Below, piece by piece: positions 33,804 through 41,659 of a stretch of 64,000 nucleotides of DNA. Source of the DNA: Lentisphaeria bacterium (GTDB lineage: Bacteria; Verrucomicrobiota; Lentisphaeria; Victivallales; Victivallaceae). How positions within the stretch are numbered: the first letter of the stretch is position 1; every line of letters begins with the position of its first letter. The notes under the pieces were generated by a model that was given only the letters and a program-made list of their open reading frames with translations, was not told the origin of the DNA and did not search any database. The stretch lies in assembly GCA_900768515.1 (NCBI GenBank), contig CAAGDG010000182.1, positions 32,516 through 96,515 of the forward strand, given 5' to 3'. The position numbers and the translations under genes were made by a program.

Positions 33804-35540
33804 ATGAAAGTGAATTTGAAAATCAACGACCAGCCGGTCAGCGTGGAGGCCGGCAGCACCATTCTGCAGGCGGCTGAAGAGCTGGAAATCCGCATTCCGA
33901 CCCTCTGCCATTTCCAGATGGACTGCTTCAACCTCGAACACCGCAACGGTTCCTGCCGCGTCTGCGTCGTCGAAGTGGAAGGAAGGCCCAACCTCGCGCC
34001 CGCCTGCAGCACTCCGGTCACGGAGGGGATGGTGGTCCATACCAACACGCTGCGGGCAATCAACGCCCGCCGGACCATCCTCGATCTGCTGCTGTCGGAC
34101 CACCCCAAGGACTGTCTGACCTGTCCCAAGAACCTCAACTGTCAGCTCCAGGCGCTGGCTCAGGAGCTGGGACTGCACCATCTGCTTTTCAAGGGCGAAC
34201 AGTCCACCTACAACCGCGACCTCTCCAGCAAGGCGATTGCCCGCGACCTCGACAAGTGCATCATGTGCCGCCGCTGCGAAACCGCATGCGGCACCGTGCA
34301 GACCGTCGGAGTGCTCTCCGGCGTCGGCCGCGGTTTCCGGGCGGTGGTCGCCCCCGCCGGGCTCAAGCCGCTGGCGGAAACCGAATGCGTCTTCTGCGGA
34401 CAATGCGTGCAGGTCTGCCCGGTCGGCGCGCTCAGTGAAATGGATTACAAGTATCCGGTCTGGCGGGCGCTCAATGACTCCACCAAGACCGTGGTGGTCC
34501 AGACCGCGCCGGCGGTGCGGGTGGCGATCGGCGAGGCTTTCGGACTCGAACCCGGTTCGATCAGCACCGGAAAGATGGTGACGGCGCTGCGCAAGCTCGG
34601 TTTCGACAAGGTGTTCGACACCGATTTCGCGGCCGACCTCACGATCATGGAGGAGACCACGGAACTGATCGAACGGATCAAGTCCGGCAAGAACCTGCCG
34701 CTGCTGACCAGCTGCTGTCCCGGCTGGGTGAAGTTCCTGGAACACCAGTTCCCGGACCTCATTTACATGCCCTCTTCAGCCAAGTCGCCGCAGCAGATGT
34801 TCGGAGCGATCGCCAAAAGCTACTACGCGCAGAAGATCGGCGTCGAACCGAAGGATCTGGTGGTGGTCTCGGTGATGCCCTGCCTCTCGAAGAAATACGA
34901 GGCGGCCCGCGAAGAATTCAGCCACAACGGCGTACGCGATGTCGACATTGTGATCTCCACCCGGGAACTGGCGGATATGATCCGTGAAGCGGGCATTCTC
35001 TTCGATCAGCTCGAAGACGGCGTCTACGACTCTCCGCTCGGGGAGTCGACCGGCGCCGCGGTGATCTTCGGCGCGACCGGCGGAGTTCTCGAGGCGGCGC
35101 TGCGCACCGCTGCGGACTGGGTCGCCGGTGCGGATCTCCAGAAGATCGACTTCAATGATGTGCGCGGTCTCGCCGGCATCAAAGAGGCGACCGTCCAGGT
35201 CGGCAGCCTGGAACTGCGTGTAGCGGTCTGTTCCGGACTCGGCAACGCCCGCAAACTGCTGGAGAAGATCCAGCGCGGCGAAGTCAACTACCACGCCATC
35301 GAAATCATGGCGTGCCCGGGCGGATGTCTGAACGGCGGCGGCCAGCCTTATCATCACGGCGACAGTTCGGTGCTGGAAAAACGTCTGGCGGCCCTCTACC
35401 GCGACGACGCCTCGATGCCGATCCGCAAATCCCACCAGAATCCCTCGATCCAGAAACTCTACGAGGAGTTTCTCGGGGAACCCGGCAGTCATGCCGCCCA
35501 CCAGCTTTTGCACACCAGCTATATCAGCAGAGGAAAGTAA
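33804..35540 (+). CDS. hydA: Catalytic [FeFe] hydrogenase subunit HydA
   Basis: The 578-residue catalytic subunit has an N-terminal plant-type [2Fe-2S] domain (Cys35, Cys51, Cys54, Cys68), a His/Cys-type cluster region, two [4Fe-4S] clusters (CIMCRRC and CVFCGQC groups), and a complete H-cluster. The latter is TSCCPGW with Cys304/Cys305, MPCLSKKYEA with Cys360, and EIMACPGGC with Cys504/Cys508 followed by LNGGGQP. Unlike the upstream sensory homologue it keeps the proton-transfer Cys304. Maturation genes hydEFG are not in the window. Confidence 0.95.
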   Translation: MKVNLKINDQPVSVEAGSTILQAAEELEIRIPTLCHFQMDCFNLEHRNGSCRVCVVEVEGRPNLAPACSTPVTEGMVVHTNTLRAINARRTILDLLLSDHPKDCLTCPKNLNCQLQALAQELGLHHLLFKGEQSTYNRDLSSKAIARDLDKCIMCRRCETACGTVQTVGVLSGVGRGFRAVVAPAGLKPLAETECVFCGQCVQVCPVGALSEMDYKYPVWRALNDSTKTVVVQTAPAVRVAIGEAFGLEPGSISTGKMVTALRKLGFDKVFDTDFAADLTIMEETTELIERIKSGKNLPLLTSCCPGWVKFLEHQFPDLIYMPSSAKSPQQMFGAIAKSYYAQKIGVEPKDLVVVSVMPCLSKKYEAAREEFSHNGVRDVDIVISTRELADMIREAGILFDQLEDGVYDSPLGESTGAAVIFGATGGVLEAALRTAADWVAGADLQKIDFNDVRGLAGIKEATVQVGSLELRVAVCSGLGNARKLLEKIQRGEVNYHAIEIMACPGGCLNGGGQPYHHGDSSVLEKRLAALYRDDASMPIRKSHQNPSIQKLYEEFLGEPGSHAAHQLLHTSYISRGK

Positions 35541-35555
35541 AAGCTGTTTTCCGAG

Positions 35556-35590
35556 CTTCCGGACGGGGGTCCCGTCCGGAAGTTCTTTTT
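35556..35590 (+). terminator. Intrinsic terminator of hydCBA
   Basis: CTTCCGGACGGG (35556-35567) and CCCGTCCGGAAG (35571-35582) form a perfect 12-bp stem with a GGT loop, followed by TTCTTTTT. Confidence 0.9.
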
Positions 35591-35608
35591 GCGCTGAAGC
35601 AATATAAA

Positions 35609-35639
35609 AAAAGAGGGCGGGGAAATCCCGCCCTCTTTT
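35609..35639. terminator. Bidirectional terminator between hydA and fba
   Basis: AAAAGAGGGCGGG and CCCGCCCTCTTTT form a 13-bp stem with a GAAAT loop. T-runs occur in both directions, with the stronger one serving fba on the minus strand. Confidence 0.88.
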
Positions 35640-35660
35640 GAATCGCCTTTCTTCGACGAA

Positions 35661-36638
35661 TCAGTCGTCGGCGTGACCGGCGGAGCCGAGCACTTCGATG
35701 TTCTTGCGCTTGTAAAGCTCCTTCAGCGCGGTACGGGCCGGGCCGAGGTATTTGCGCGGATCGAATTCCGCCGGCTTCTCGTTGAAGACCTTGCGGATCG
35801 CGGCGGTCATCGCCAGACGGCCGTCGGAGTCGATGTTGATCTTGCAGACCGCGGACTTCGCGGCGGCGCGGAGCTGATCCTCGCCGATTCCGATCGCGTC
35901 CTTGAGTTTTCCGCCGTTCTCGTTGATGATCTTGACCAGATCCTGCGGAACGCTCGAAGAACCGTGCAGCACGATCGGGAATCCCGGAATGCGCTTCTCG
36001 ATCTCGGCCAGGATGTCAAGACGGATCTTCGGATTCTCGCCCGGCTTGAACTTGTAGGCGCCATGGCTGGTGCCGATCGCAATCGCCAGCGAATCGACGC
36101 CGGTGCGCTTGACGAAGTCCTCGACCTCGTCCGGCTGGGTGTAGGTGTGGCTTTCCGCCTTGACGTCATCCTCGACGCCGGCGAGAACGCCGAGTTCCCC
36201 CTCGACGGTCACGTCGAACTGATGGGCGTACTCCACCACCCGGCGGGTCTCTTTGACATTCTCCTCATACGGCAGGTGGGAGCCGTCGATCATCACCGAC
36301 GAGAACCCGTTGTCGATGCAGCTCTTGCAGGTCTCGAAGTCCGGACCGTGATCGAGGTGCAGGACAATCGGAATGCCCTTCCCGCCGGAAATCTCCTTGG
36401 CGTACTCGACCGCGCCCTGCGCCATGTAGCGCAGCAGCGTCTGGTTCGCATACTCGCGGGCGCCCTTCGAAACCTGAAGGATCACCGGGGAGTTGGTTTC
36501 AACACAGGCCTGGATGATCGCCTGCATCTGTTCCATGTTGTTGAAGTTGTACGCGGGAATCGCGTAGCCGCCTTTGATCGCCTTGGCGAACAGCTCTCTG
36601 GTGTTCACCAGGCCGAGGCTCTTGTAACTGGTAGCCAT
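35661..36638 (-). CDS. fba: Class II fructose-bisphosphate aldolase
   Basis: This 325-residue zinc-dependent aldolase of glycolysis/gluconeogenesis shows IPIVLHLDHGPD (zinc His region), FSSVMIDGSHLPYEENV, TVEGELGVLAGVEDD, AIGTSHGAYKF and VLHGSSSVP, all class II hallmarks. It is monocistronic, with a terminator right after it and a conspicuous inverted repeat in the region upstream of its ATG. Confidence 0.95.
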   Translation of the reverse strand: MATSYKSLGLVNTRELFAKAIKGGYAIPAYNFNNMEQMQAIIQACVETNSPVILQVSKGAREYANQTLLRYMAQGAVEYAKEISGGKGIPIVLHLDHGPDFETCKSCIDNGFSSVMIDGSHLPYEENVKETRRVVEYAHQFDVTVEGELGVLAGVEDDVKAESHTYTQPDEVEDFVKRTGVDSLAIAIGTSHGAYKFKPGENPKIRLDILAEIEKRIPGFPIVLHGSSSVPQDLVKIINENGGKLKDAIGIGEDQLRAAAKSAVCKINIDSDGRLAMTAAIRKVFNEKPAEFDPRKYLGPARTALKELYKRKNIEVLGSAGHADD

Positions 36639-36654
36639 AAATCAGACTCCTGTT

Positions 36655-36710
36655 GGTTAAGGTTGGTAGGAACCTACTCTTAACTTAACCGTCCTCTCCG
36701 GAAAAATCAA
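36655..36710 (-). promoter_or_regulatory. fba upstream region: promoter and nested inverted repeats
   Basis: On the minus strand TTGATT (36710-36705) and TAAGTT (36687-36682) are spaced 17 bp. GGTTAAG (36690-36684) pairs with CTTAACC (36661-36655), and GTAGG/CCTAC with a two-base centre (36666-36677) sits between. The outer arm overlaps the proposed -10, so this may be an operator; if the real start lies further upstream it would instead be a leader hairpin. Confidence 0.45.
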
Positions 36711-36731
36711 GTGAAAAAGCGGATTTTGTGA

Positions 36732-36760
36732 TTGCATAATCCTTTTTTCAGAATTATAAT
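36732..36760 (+). promoter_or_regulatory. Promoter of the sialate O-acetylesterase gene
   Basis: TTGCAT (36732-36737) and a perfect TATAAT (36755-36760) are spaced 17 bp, 46 bases before the ATG at 36807. Confidence 0.75.
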
Positions 36761-36806
36761 AAACCTGTCGCGAAATTCCGCGAACAATCTTAAGAAAGGA
36801 GTTCTT

Positions 36807-38933
36807 ATGCGAAAATCCGGATGGATGGCCGTTCTTGCGCTCGCGCTGGCCGGCCTGTTGTGGGGATGCCGTTCGCTGCCTGAACAGATGGCAGGGAAGT
36901 TCTCCGTGCACAAGGTTTACGGTGATCACATGGTGCTGCAGCGCCAGAAACCGGTCCGGATCAGCGGCCATGCCGCTCCCGGCGAGGCGGTAAAGGTCGC
37001 CATCGCACCGGAAACCGGCTCCGCCAAGGAGATCGCAGCCTACGCAACTGCCGACGCGCAGGGCGAATGGGAGGCGGTCCTCCCGGAAATGGAAGCCGGC
37101 GGCCCCTACACCGTGACAGTTTCCGGGAAAGAGGGTTCGACCCCGATCGTCTTCCGGGACGTGCTGATCGGCGAAGTCTGGCTGTGCAGCGGCCAGTCCA
37201 ACATGGAGATGCCGGTCTTCAGCGGCCGCAAGCACTGGAACAGCATGAACGGCCAGGCGGAAGCCGCCGCGGCTAACGACTCCAAACTCCGGCTCTACAA
37301 CTCCAATCTGCGCAAGAAAGTTTCCCCGGGCGTCGTCCAGCATGAGGTCGATGGTCCGGGCTGGAAGATCGCGACTCCCGACGTGGTCGCGCCCTTCAGC
37401 GCCGCAGGCTACTACTTCGGCCGTCAGCTCCGGAAGGATCTTGACGTACCGGTGGGACTGATCAACGCCAGCTGGGGCGGAACTCCGATCGAAAGCTGGA
37501 TCAGCGAAGAGGGATACCAGCTGGCCGGCCGCTCGAAGGAGCTCGACCGGATCAACGCCGTCCGCGGCGAAAAGGGCGACGGCATCGAAGAACAGATCCG
37601 GAACGCCGAAGCCAAACAAAAACGCGCGTTCAGCGACTGGGAAGCCCGTTTCTACGGCAGCGACCCGGCGGCGACTGCGGCCGCGAAAGCCTGGAAGGAG
37701 CCCGGCTTCGACGACGGGAACTGGGCGTCGGTCAAATATCCGGCCGTCTTCCCGGAAAATGTGGACGGCGTGATCTGGTACCGGGTCGCGGTCGACCTCC
37801 CCGAAGCCTGGGCAGGCAAGGATCTGACGCTCGATCTCGGTGCGATCGACGACTGTGACGAGACCTATTTCAACGGCGTCCAGGTCGGCGCCATCGGCAC
37901 CAAAACCGCCAACTACTGGCAGACGGAACGCAAATACAAGGTTCCCGGAAAACTGGTCAAGGCCGGCAGAAACGTGATCGCGGTCCGCGTCTCCGACATG
38001 TACGGCGGCGGTGGATTCATGGCCCCCGCGCCGGCGCTCCGCAACGGCGGCGAATCGGTCACGCTGGCCGACAAGACCTGGAAGAGCAAGATGGAATTCC
38101 AGGCGGACATCAAAAAGATCGGCGCCCGTCCGGATCCGACCGGCAGCACCAATGTCGGAGTCCGCAGTCCTCACTTCCCCTCGACGCTCTACAACTCGAT
38201 GATCGCCCCCTGGACGGTCTATCCGATCCGCGGCGCGATCTGGTACCAGGGCGAAAGCAACTCCGGTCGCTACGAGGATTACATGATCCTCCAGCCGCTG
38301 CTGATCAACGACTGGCGCCGCCTCTGGGACGATCCGGAACTGGCCTTCGTTCTGACGCAGCTTGCCGCCTACCAGCAGCACCGGCCGGACCGTCCGCTCA
38401 AGGACGATTTCTGGAAAGAACTGCCCCCCGGGGACAACAACTGGTCCAAACTGCGTGAAGTGCAGACTGCGACGCTCGCGCTGCCCAACACCGGCATGGC
38501 GGTCTGCATCGACCGCGGCAACCACTCCGACATCCATCCCGCCGACAAGCAGGCGGTCGGATACCGGCTCGCGACCGAAGCCGAACGCATCTGCTACGGC
38601 CGCACGGAAGTTTCCGCCGGACCGCTTTACAAGGCGATGAAGATCGAAGGCGACAAGATTCGGATCAGCTTCGACAACGTCGGCTCCGGTCTGGTCGCGG
38701 AAGGCGGCAAACCCACCTCCTTCGCCATCGCCGGCAAGGACGGCAAGTTCGTCTGGGCCGATGCGAAGATCGACGGAGACACCGTGCTGGTCTGGTCCGA
38801 CCAGGTCAAGGATCCGATCGCGGTCCGGTACGCCTGGGCGATGTATCCGGCTGACGCCAATCTCTTCAACAAGGAGGGGTTCCCGGCCAGTCCGTTCCGG
38901 ACCGACCAGCCGGACTACCTGCTCTACCGGTAA
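36807..38933 (+). CDS. Sialate O-acetylesterase-like lipoprotein
   Basis: This 708-residue exported protein has a lipoprotein signal ending LLWGC (Cys21). The SGNH-type esterase motif WLCSGQSNM has the likely nucleophile Ser131. GAIWYQGESNSGR and a C-terminal SDIHPADKQAVGYRLA (Asp/His of the triad) follow. A jelly-roll-like insert (VDLPEAWAGKDLTLDLGAIDDCDETYFNG) splits the catalytic domain, as is common in this family. It removes acetyl groups from sugars at the cell surface; sialic acid is not necessarily the substrate. ATG 36807 has AAAGGAG upstream. Confidence 0.85.
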   Translation: MRKSGWMAVLALALAGLLWGCRSLPEQMAGKFSVHKVYGDHMVLQRQKPVRISGHAAPGEAVKVAIAPETGSAKEIAAYATADAQGEWEAVLPEMEAGGPYTVTVSGKEGSTPIVFRDVLIGEVWLCSGQSNMEMPVFSGRKHWNSMNGQAEAAAANDSKLRLYNSNLRKKVSPGVVQHEVDGPGWKIATPDVVAPFSAAGYYFGRQLRKDLDVPVGLINASWGGTPIESWISEEGYQLAGRSKELDRINAVRGEKGDGIEEQIRNAEAKQKRAFSDWEARFYGSDPAATAAAKAWKEPGFDDGNWASVKYPAVFPENVDGVIWYRVAVDLPEAWAGKDLTLDLGAIDDCDETYFNGVQVGAIGTKTANYWQTERKYKVPGKLVKAGRNVIAVRVSDMYGGGGFMAPAPALRNGGESVTLADKTWKSKMEFQADIKKIGARPDPTGSTNVGVRSPHFPSTLYNSMIAPWTVYPIRGAIWYQGESNSGRYEDYMILQPLLINDWRRLWDDPELAFVLTQLAAYQQHRPDRPLKDDFWKELPPGDNNWSKLREVQTATLALPNTGMAVCIDRGNHSDIHPADKQAVGYRLATEAERICYGRTEVSAGPLYKAMKIEGDKIRISFDNVGSGLVAEGGKPTSFAIAGKDGKFVWADAKIDGDTVLVWSDQVKDPIAVRYAWAMYPADANLFNKEGFPASPFRTDQPDYLLYR

Positions 38934-38965
38934 CAGCGCGGAAGTACAGACAAACAATTCCGCAA

Positions 38966-38999
38966 GGAGCGGCAGCCGCCGTGCGCCGCTCCTTTTTTT
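38966..38999 (+). terminator. Intrinsic terminator after the esterase lipoprotein
   Basis: GGAGCGGC (38966-38973) and GCCGCTCC (38985-38992) form an 8-bp stem, followed by seven T. Confidence 0.85.
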
Positions 39000-39037
39000 G
39001 CAAACAACAGCAACCAGTATCGAAAGGATTTTTCACC

Positions 39038-40003
39038 ATGCTTATTGATATGCCTGTCGAACAGCTGAAACGCTATTTCGGCAGCAGTCCCCGTCCGGCC
39101 GACTTCGACCGTTACTGGGAGGAGTCTCTCGCTGAACTCGACGCCGTCGATCCGCAACTGGAACTCAAACCGGCGGAATTCCAGGCGCCCAACGCCGAAT
39201 GCTTCGAACTCTGGTTCACCGGAGTCGGCGGCGCCCGGATCTTCGCCAAACTGCTGCGCCCGAAAAACGCCCCCGCCCCCCATCCGGCGGTAGTGCAGTT
39301 CCACGGTTACTCCGGCAACGGCGGAGACTGGTCGGACAAGCTCAACTATGTGGCGGCGGGCTTCACGGTCGCCTCGCTTGACGTGCGCGGACAGGGCGGC
39401 CGTTCGCAAGACATCACCCCGGTGAACGGCATGACGCTCCGGGGACACATCGTCCGGGGGGCGGCCGATCCCGACCCGAAGAAGCTGCTGTTCCGCAGCA
39501 TTTTCCTCGACACGGCCCGGCTGACCCGGATCGTGATGCAGCTCCCCGAGGTCGATCCGACCCGGGTCGGTGCGATGGGCGGTTCGCAGGGCGGCGGACT
39601 CACGCTCGCCTGCGCCTCGCTGGTGCCGGAACTCAACCGTGCATACGCGGTCTATCCCTTCCTCAGCGACTACCGGAGAGTCTGGAACATGGATCTGGCC
39701 AAGGCGGCTTACGAGGAAATTCAATACTATTTCCGCCAGTTCGATCCGACCCACGCCAATGAGGACGCCTTCTTCGAACGGCTCGGCTACATCGACGTGC
39801 AGAATCTGGCGCCGCGGATCCGCTGCCAGATCCGGATGGCGACCGGATTGATGGACACCGTCTGTCCGCCGTCGACCCAGTTCGCCGCCTACAACCGGAT
39901 CACGGCGCCCAAGGACATGGTCTTCTACCCCGATTTCGGCCACGAGCACCTGCCGGGAAACAATGACCGGATCTTCCGGTTCATGATGGAAATGGCGGAG
40001 TGA
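39038..40003 (+). CDS. Acetyl-xylan esterase / cephalosporin-C deacetylase-like hydrolase (AXE1)
   Basis: This 321-residue alpha/beta hydrolase matches the AXE1 (CE7) family. It has the oxyanion-side HGYSGNGGDW, DVRGQGGRS, the nucleophile elbow GGSQGGG, an Asp in TGLMDTVCPPST and the catalytic His in DFGHEHLPG. CE7 enzymes remove acetyl groups from xylo-oligosaccharides in the cytoplasm; no signal peptide is present, in agreement. ATG 39038 follows GAAAGGA. It fits with the upstream secreted esterase, though a terminator separates them. Confidence 0.88.
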   Translation: MLIDMPVEQLKRYFGSSPRPADFDRYWEESLAELDAVDPQLELKPAEFQAPNAECFELWFTGVGGARIFAKLLRPKNAPAPHPAVVQFHGYSGNGGDWSDKLNYVAAGFTVASLDVRGQGGRSQDITPVNGMTLRGHIVRGAADPDPKKLLFRSIFLDTARLTRIVMQLPEVDPTRVGAMGGSQGGGLTLACASLVPELNRAYAVYPFLSDYRRVWNMDLAKAAYEEIQYYFRQFDPTHANEDAFFERLGYIDVQNLAPRIRCQIRMATGLMDTVCPPSTQFAAYNRITAPKDMVFYPDFGHEHLPGNNDRIFRFMMEMAE

Positions 40004-40010
40004 CGCCGGG

Positions 40011-40679
40011 ATGGAAGAGGCGATCGCCAAACTGATCCGAGGATTCCGGAATTTCCGGACCACCTACTTTTCCGGAGATTCCGAACTTTTCCGGCAGCTG
40101 CGTCACGGACAGCATCCGCGGGCCTGCGTGATCGCCTGTTCCGACTCCCGGGTCGATCCGGCGTTGATCACCGACAGCGATCCCGGCGATCTCTTCGTGA
40201 TCCGCAACGTGGCCAGTCTGGTCCCGCCCTGTGAACCGGATACCCGTCACCACGGGATCAGCGCCGCGCTCGAATACGCGGTCCGGGTCCTCAAGGTCGA
40301 GCACCTGATCCTGCTCGGGCACTCCGACTGCGGCGGCATCCGGGCGCTGCTGGCGCGCACGCCGGAACAGCCGGCGGGAGAGTTTCTGGACGCCTGGCTC
40401 GACCTTGCGGAACCGGCGAAACAGGAGGTGGAGCGCCGTCTTCCCGAAGCATCCGAAACGGTCCGGCGCCGCGCCTGCGAAGAGGCGTCGCTGCTGCTCG
40501 GCGTGGAAAATCTGCTCACCTTCCCGTGGCTCCGGGAACGGGTCGCGGCGGGTCGACTCGCTCTCCACGCCTGGTATTTCCATATCGCGGACGGACAGCT
40601 GTTCGGATTCGACCGGGAGACCGGCAGTTTCGTCCGCTTCGATGAAACCATGATTCCCGGAGGATCTCATCATGAGTGA
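40011..40679 (+). CDS. Beta-class carbonic anhydrase
   Basis: This 222-residue enzyme interconverts CO2 and bicarbonate. Zinc ligands are Cys43 in ACSDSRVDP, His104 and Cys107 in GHSDCGG; the Asp45-Arg47 dyad is present. It lies seven bases after the AXE1-like gene and overlaps xseB by eight bases. Confidence 0.92.
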   Translation: MEEAIAKLIRGFRNFRTTYFSGDSELFRQLRHGQHPRACVIACSDSRVDPALITDSDPGDLFVIRNVASLVPPCEPDTRHHGISAALEYAVRVLKVEHLILLGHSDCGGIRALLARTPEQPAGEFLDAWLDLAEPAKQEVERRLPEASETVRRRACEEASLLLGVENLLTFPWLRERVAAGRLALHAWYFHIADGQLFGFDRETGSFVRFDETMIPGGSHHE

Positions 40680-40971
40680 AAAAAAATCCGCGAAGGAACT
40701 TGAAAAACTGCCGTTTGAACAGGCTCTTCAGGAACTTGAAACCCTGGTCGGAAAAATGGAGGAGGGCAAACTCCCTCTCGAACAGCTGATCGAAAATTTC
40801 GAAGCCGGCAGCGAACTGGTCAAAGTCTGCCGCGCCAAACTCGATGCACTCGAACGCAAAATTGAACTTCTGACCCGCGACGACGGCGCCCAGGGGGAGT
40901 GGACCGACTTCGAAGCGGACACCCCCTCCCCGGTCCGCAACGCTCCGCCGTCGGAAGAGCTGCCGTTCTGA
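40672..40971 (+). CDS. xseB: Exodeoxyribonuclease VII small subunit
   Basis: This 99-residue protein has the XseB helical signature LPFEQALQELETLVGKMEEGKLPLEQLIENFEAGSEL in the first 55 residues (shown by LPFEQALQEL and LPLEQ). It stabilises the XseA nuclease subunit, whose gene is not nearby. The C-terminal 30 residues are a variable acidic tail. Translation is coupled to the carbonic anhydrase gene through an ATGAGTGA overlap. Confidence 0.9.
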   Translation: MSEKKSAKELEKLPFEQALQELETLVGKMEEGKLPLEQLIENFEAGSELVKVCRAKLDALERKIELLTRDDGAQGEWTDFEADTPSPVRNAPPSEELPF

Positions 40972-41017
40972 AAATTCCGCCGGAAACGATTCCGGCCGCC
41001 ACACAGTGAGGTAACCC

Positions 41018-41557
41018 ATGAAAAAAATTCTCGCATTGATCGTCTCTCCCCGGCGGCGCGGCAACAGCGAACAGCTGGCCGACGCCTTTCTCGCCGGCGC
41101 GGCGGCCGCCGGCCACCAGATCCGGAAGATCGCGCTCCGCGACCTCGACCTCAAACCCTGCATCGCCTGCGACGCCTGCCTCTCCCGGGGGGCAAGCTGC
41201 ATCCGCCGCGACGACATGCACCAGATCTTCGATGCGATCCGTGAAAGCGACCTCGTACTGATCGCGACGCCACTCTACTATTACACATTCCCGTCGCAGA
41301 TCAAGATGGTGTTCGACCGGATGTATTCCCTCTATTCCGACGGCTATCCGAAATGCGATGCGATGCTCTTCACCACCGCGGCCGACAACACCCCCGACAC
41401 CTTCGAACCGATCGACCGCACCTACCGCGCCATCCTCAAACACCTCGGCTGGCAGGACTGCGGCACCCTCTACGCCCCCGGCCTGACGGATCCCGGCGAA
41501 GTGGCGGAAACCGAATTCCCGGCCAGGGCCGAGGCGCTCGGCCGCGCCCTGAACTGA
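41018..41557 (+). CDS. Flavodoxin-fold iron-sulfur flavoprotein-like reductase
   Basis: This 179-residue protein has a flavodoxin fold: an FMN phosphate loop SPRRRGNSEQL near residues 10-20 and the TPLYYYTFPSQIKMVFDRM segment. Between them lies a compact Cys cluster Cys48-x2-Cys51-x2-Cys54-x6-Cys61. That spacing equals the CX2CX2CX4-7C motif of archaeal/anaerobe iron-sulfur flavoproteins, so it may bind [4Fe-4S] and FMN. Its likely role is electron transfer or oxidative-stress defence in an anaerobe. Confidence 0.8.
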   Translation: MKKILALIVSPRRRGNSEQLADAFLAGAAAAGHQIRKIALRDLDLKPCIACDACLSRGASCIRRDDMHQIFDAIRESDLVLIATPLYYYTFPSQIKMVFDRMYSLYSDGYPKCDAMLFTTAADNTPDTFEPIDRTYRAILKHLGWQDCGTLYAPGLTDPGEVAETEFPARAEALGRALN

Positions 41558-41573
41558 ATTTTCTCCATACGAA

Positions 41574-41605
41574 AAGAGGGCTTCCGGAAAACCGGAAGCC
41601 CTCTT
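41574..41605. terminator. Bidirectional terminator hairpin
   Basis: AAGAGGGCTTCCGG (41574-41587) and CCGGAAGCCCTCTT (41592-41605) form a perfect 14-bp stem with an AAAA loop between the convergent flavoprotein and aminotransferase genes. T-rich sequence follows in both directions. Confidence 0.85.
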
Positions 41606-41659
41606 GTATTTCTTTTCGCGCCCCAAACGCCCGAGGCGCCGAGACTCCGCCCTGCGGAA

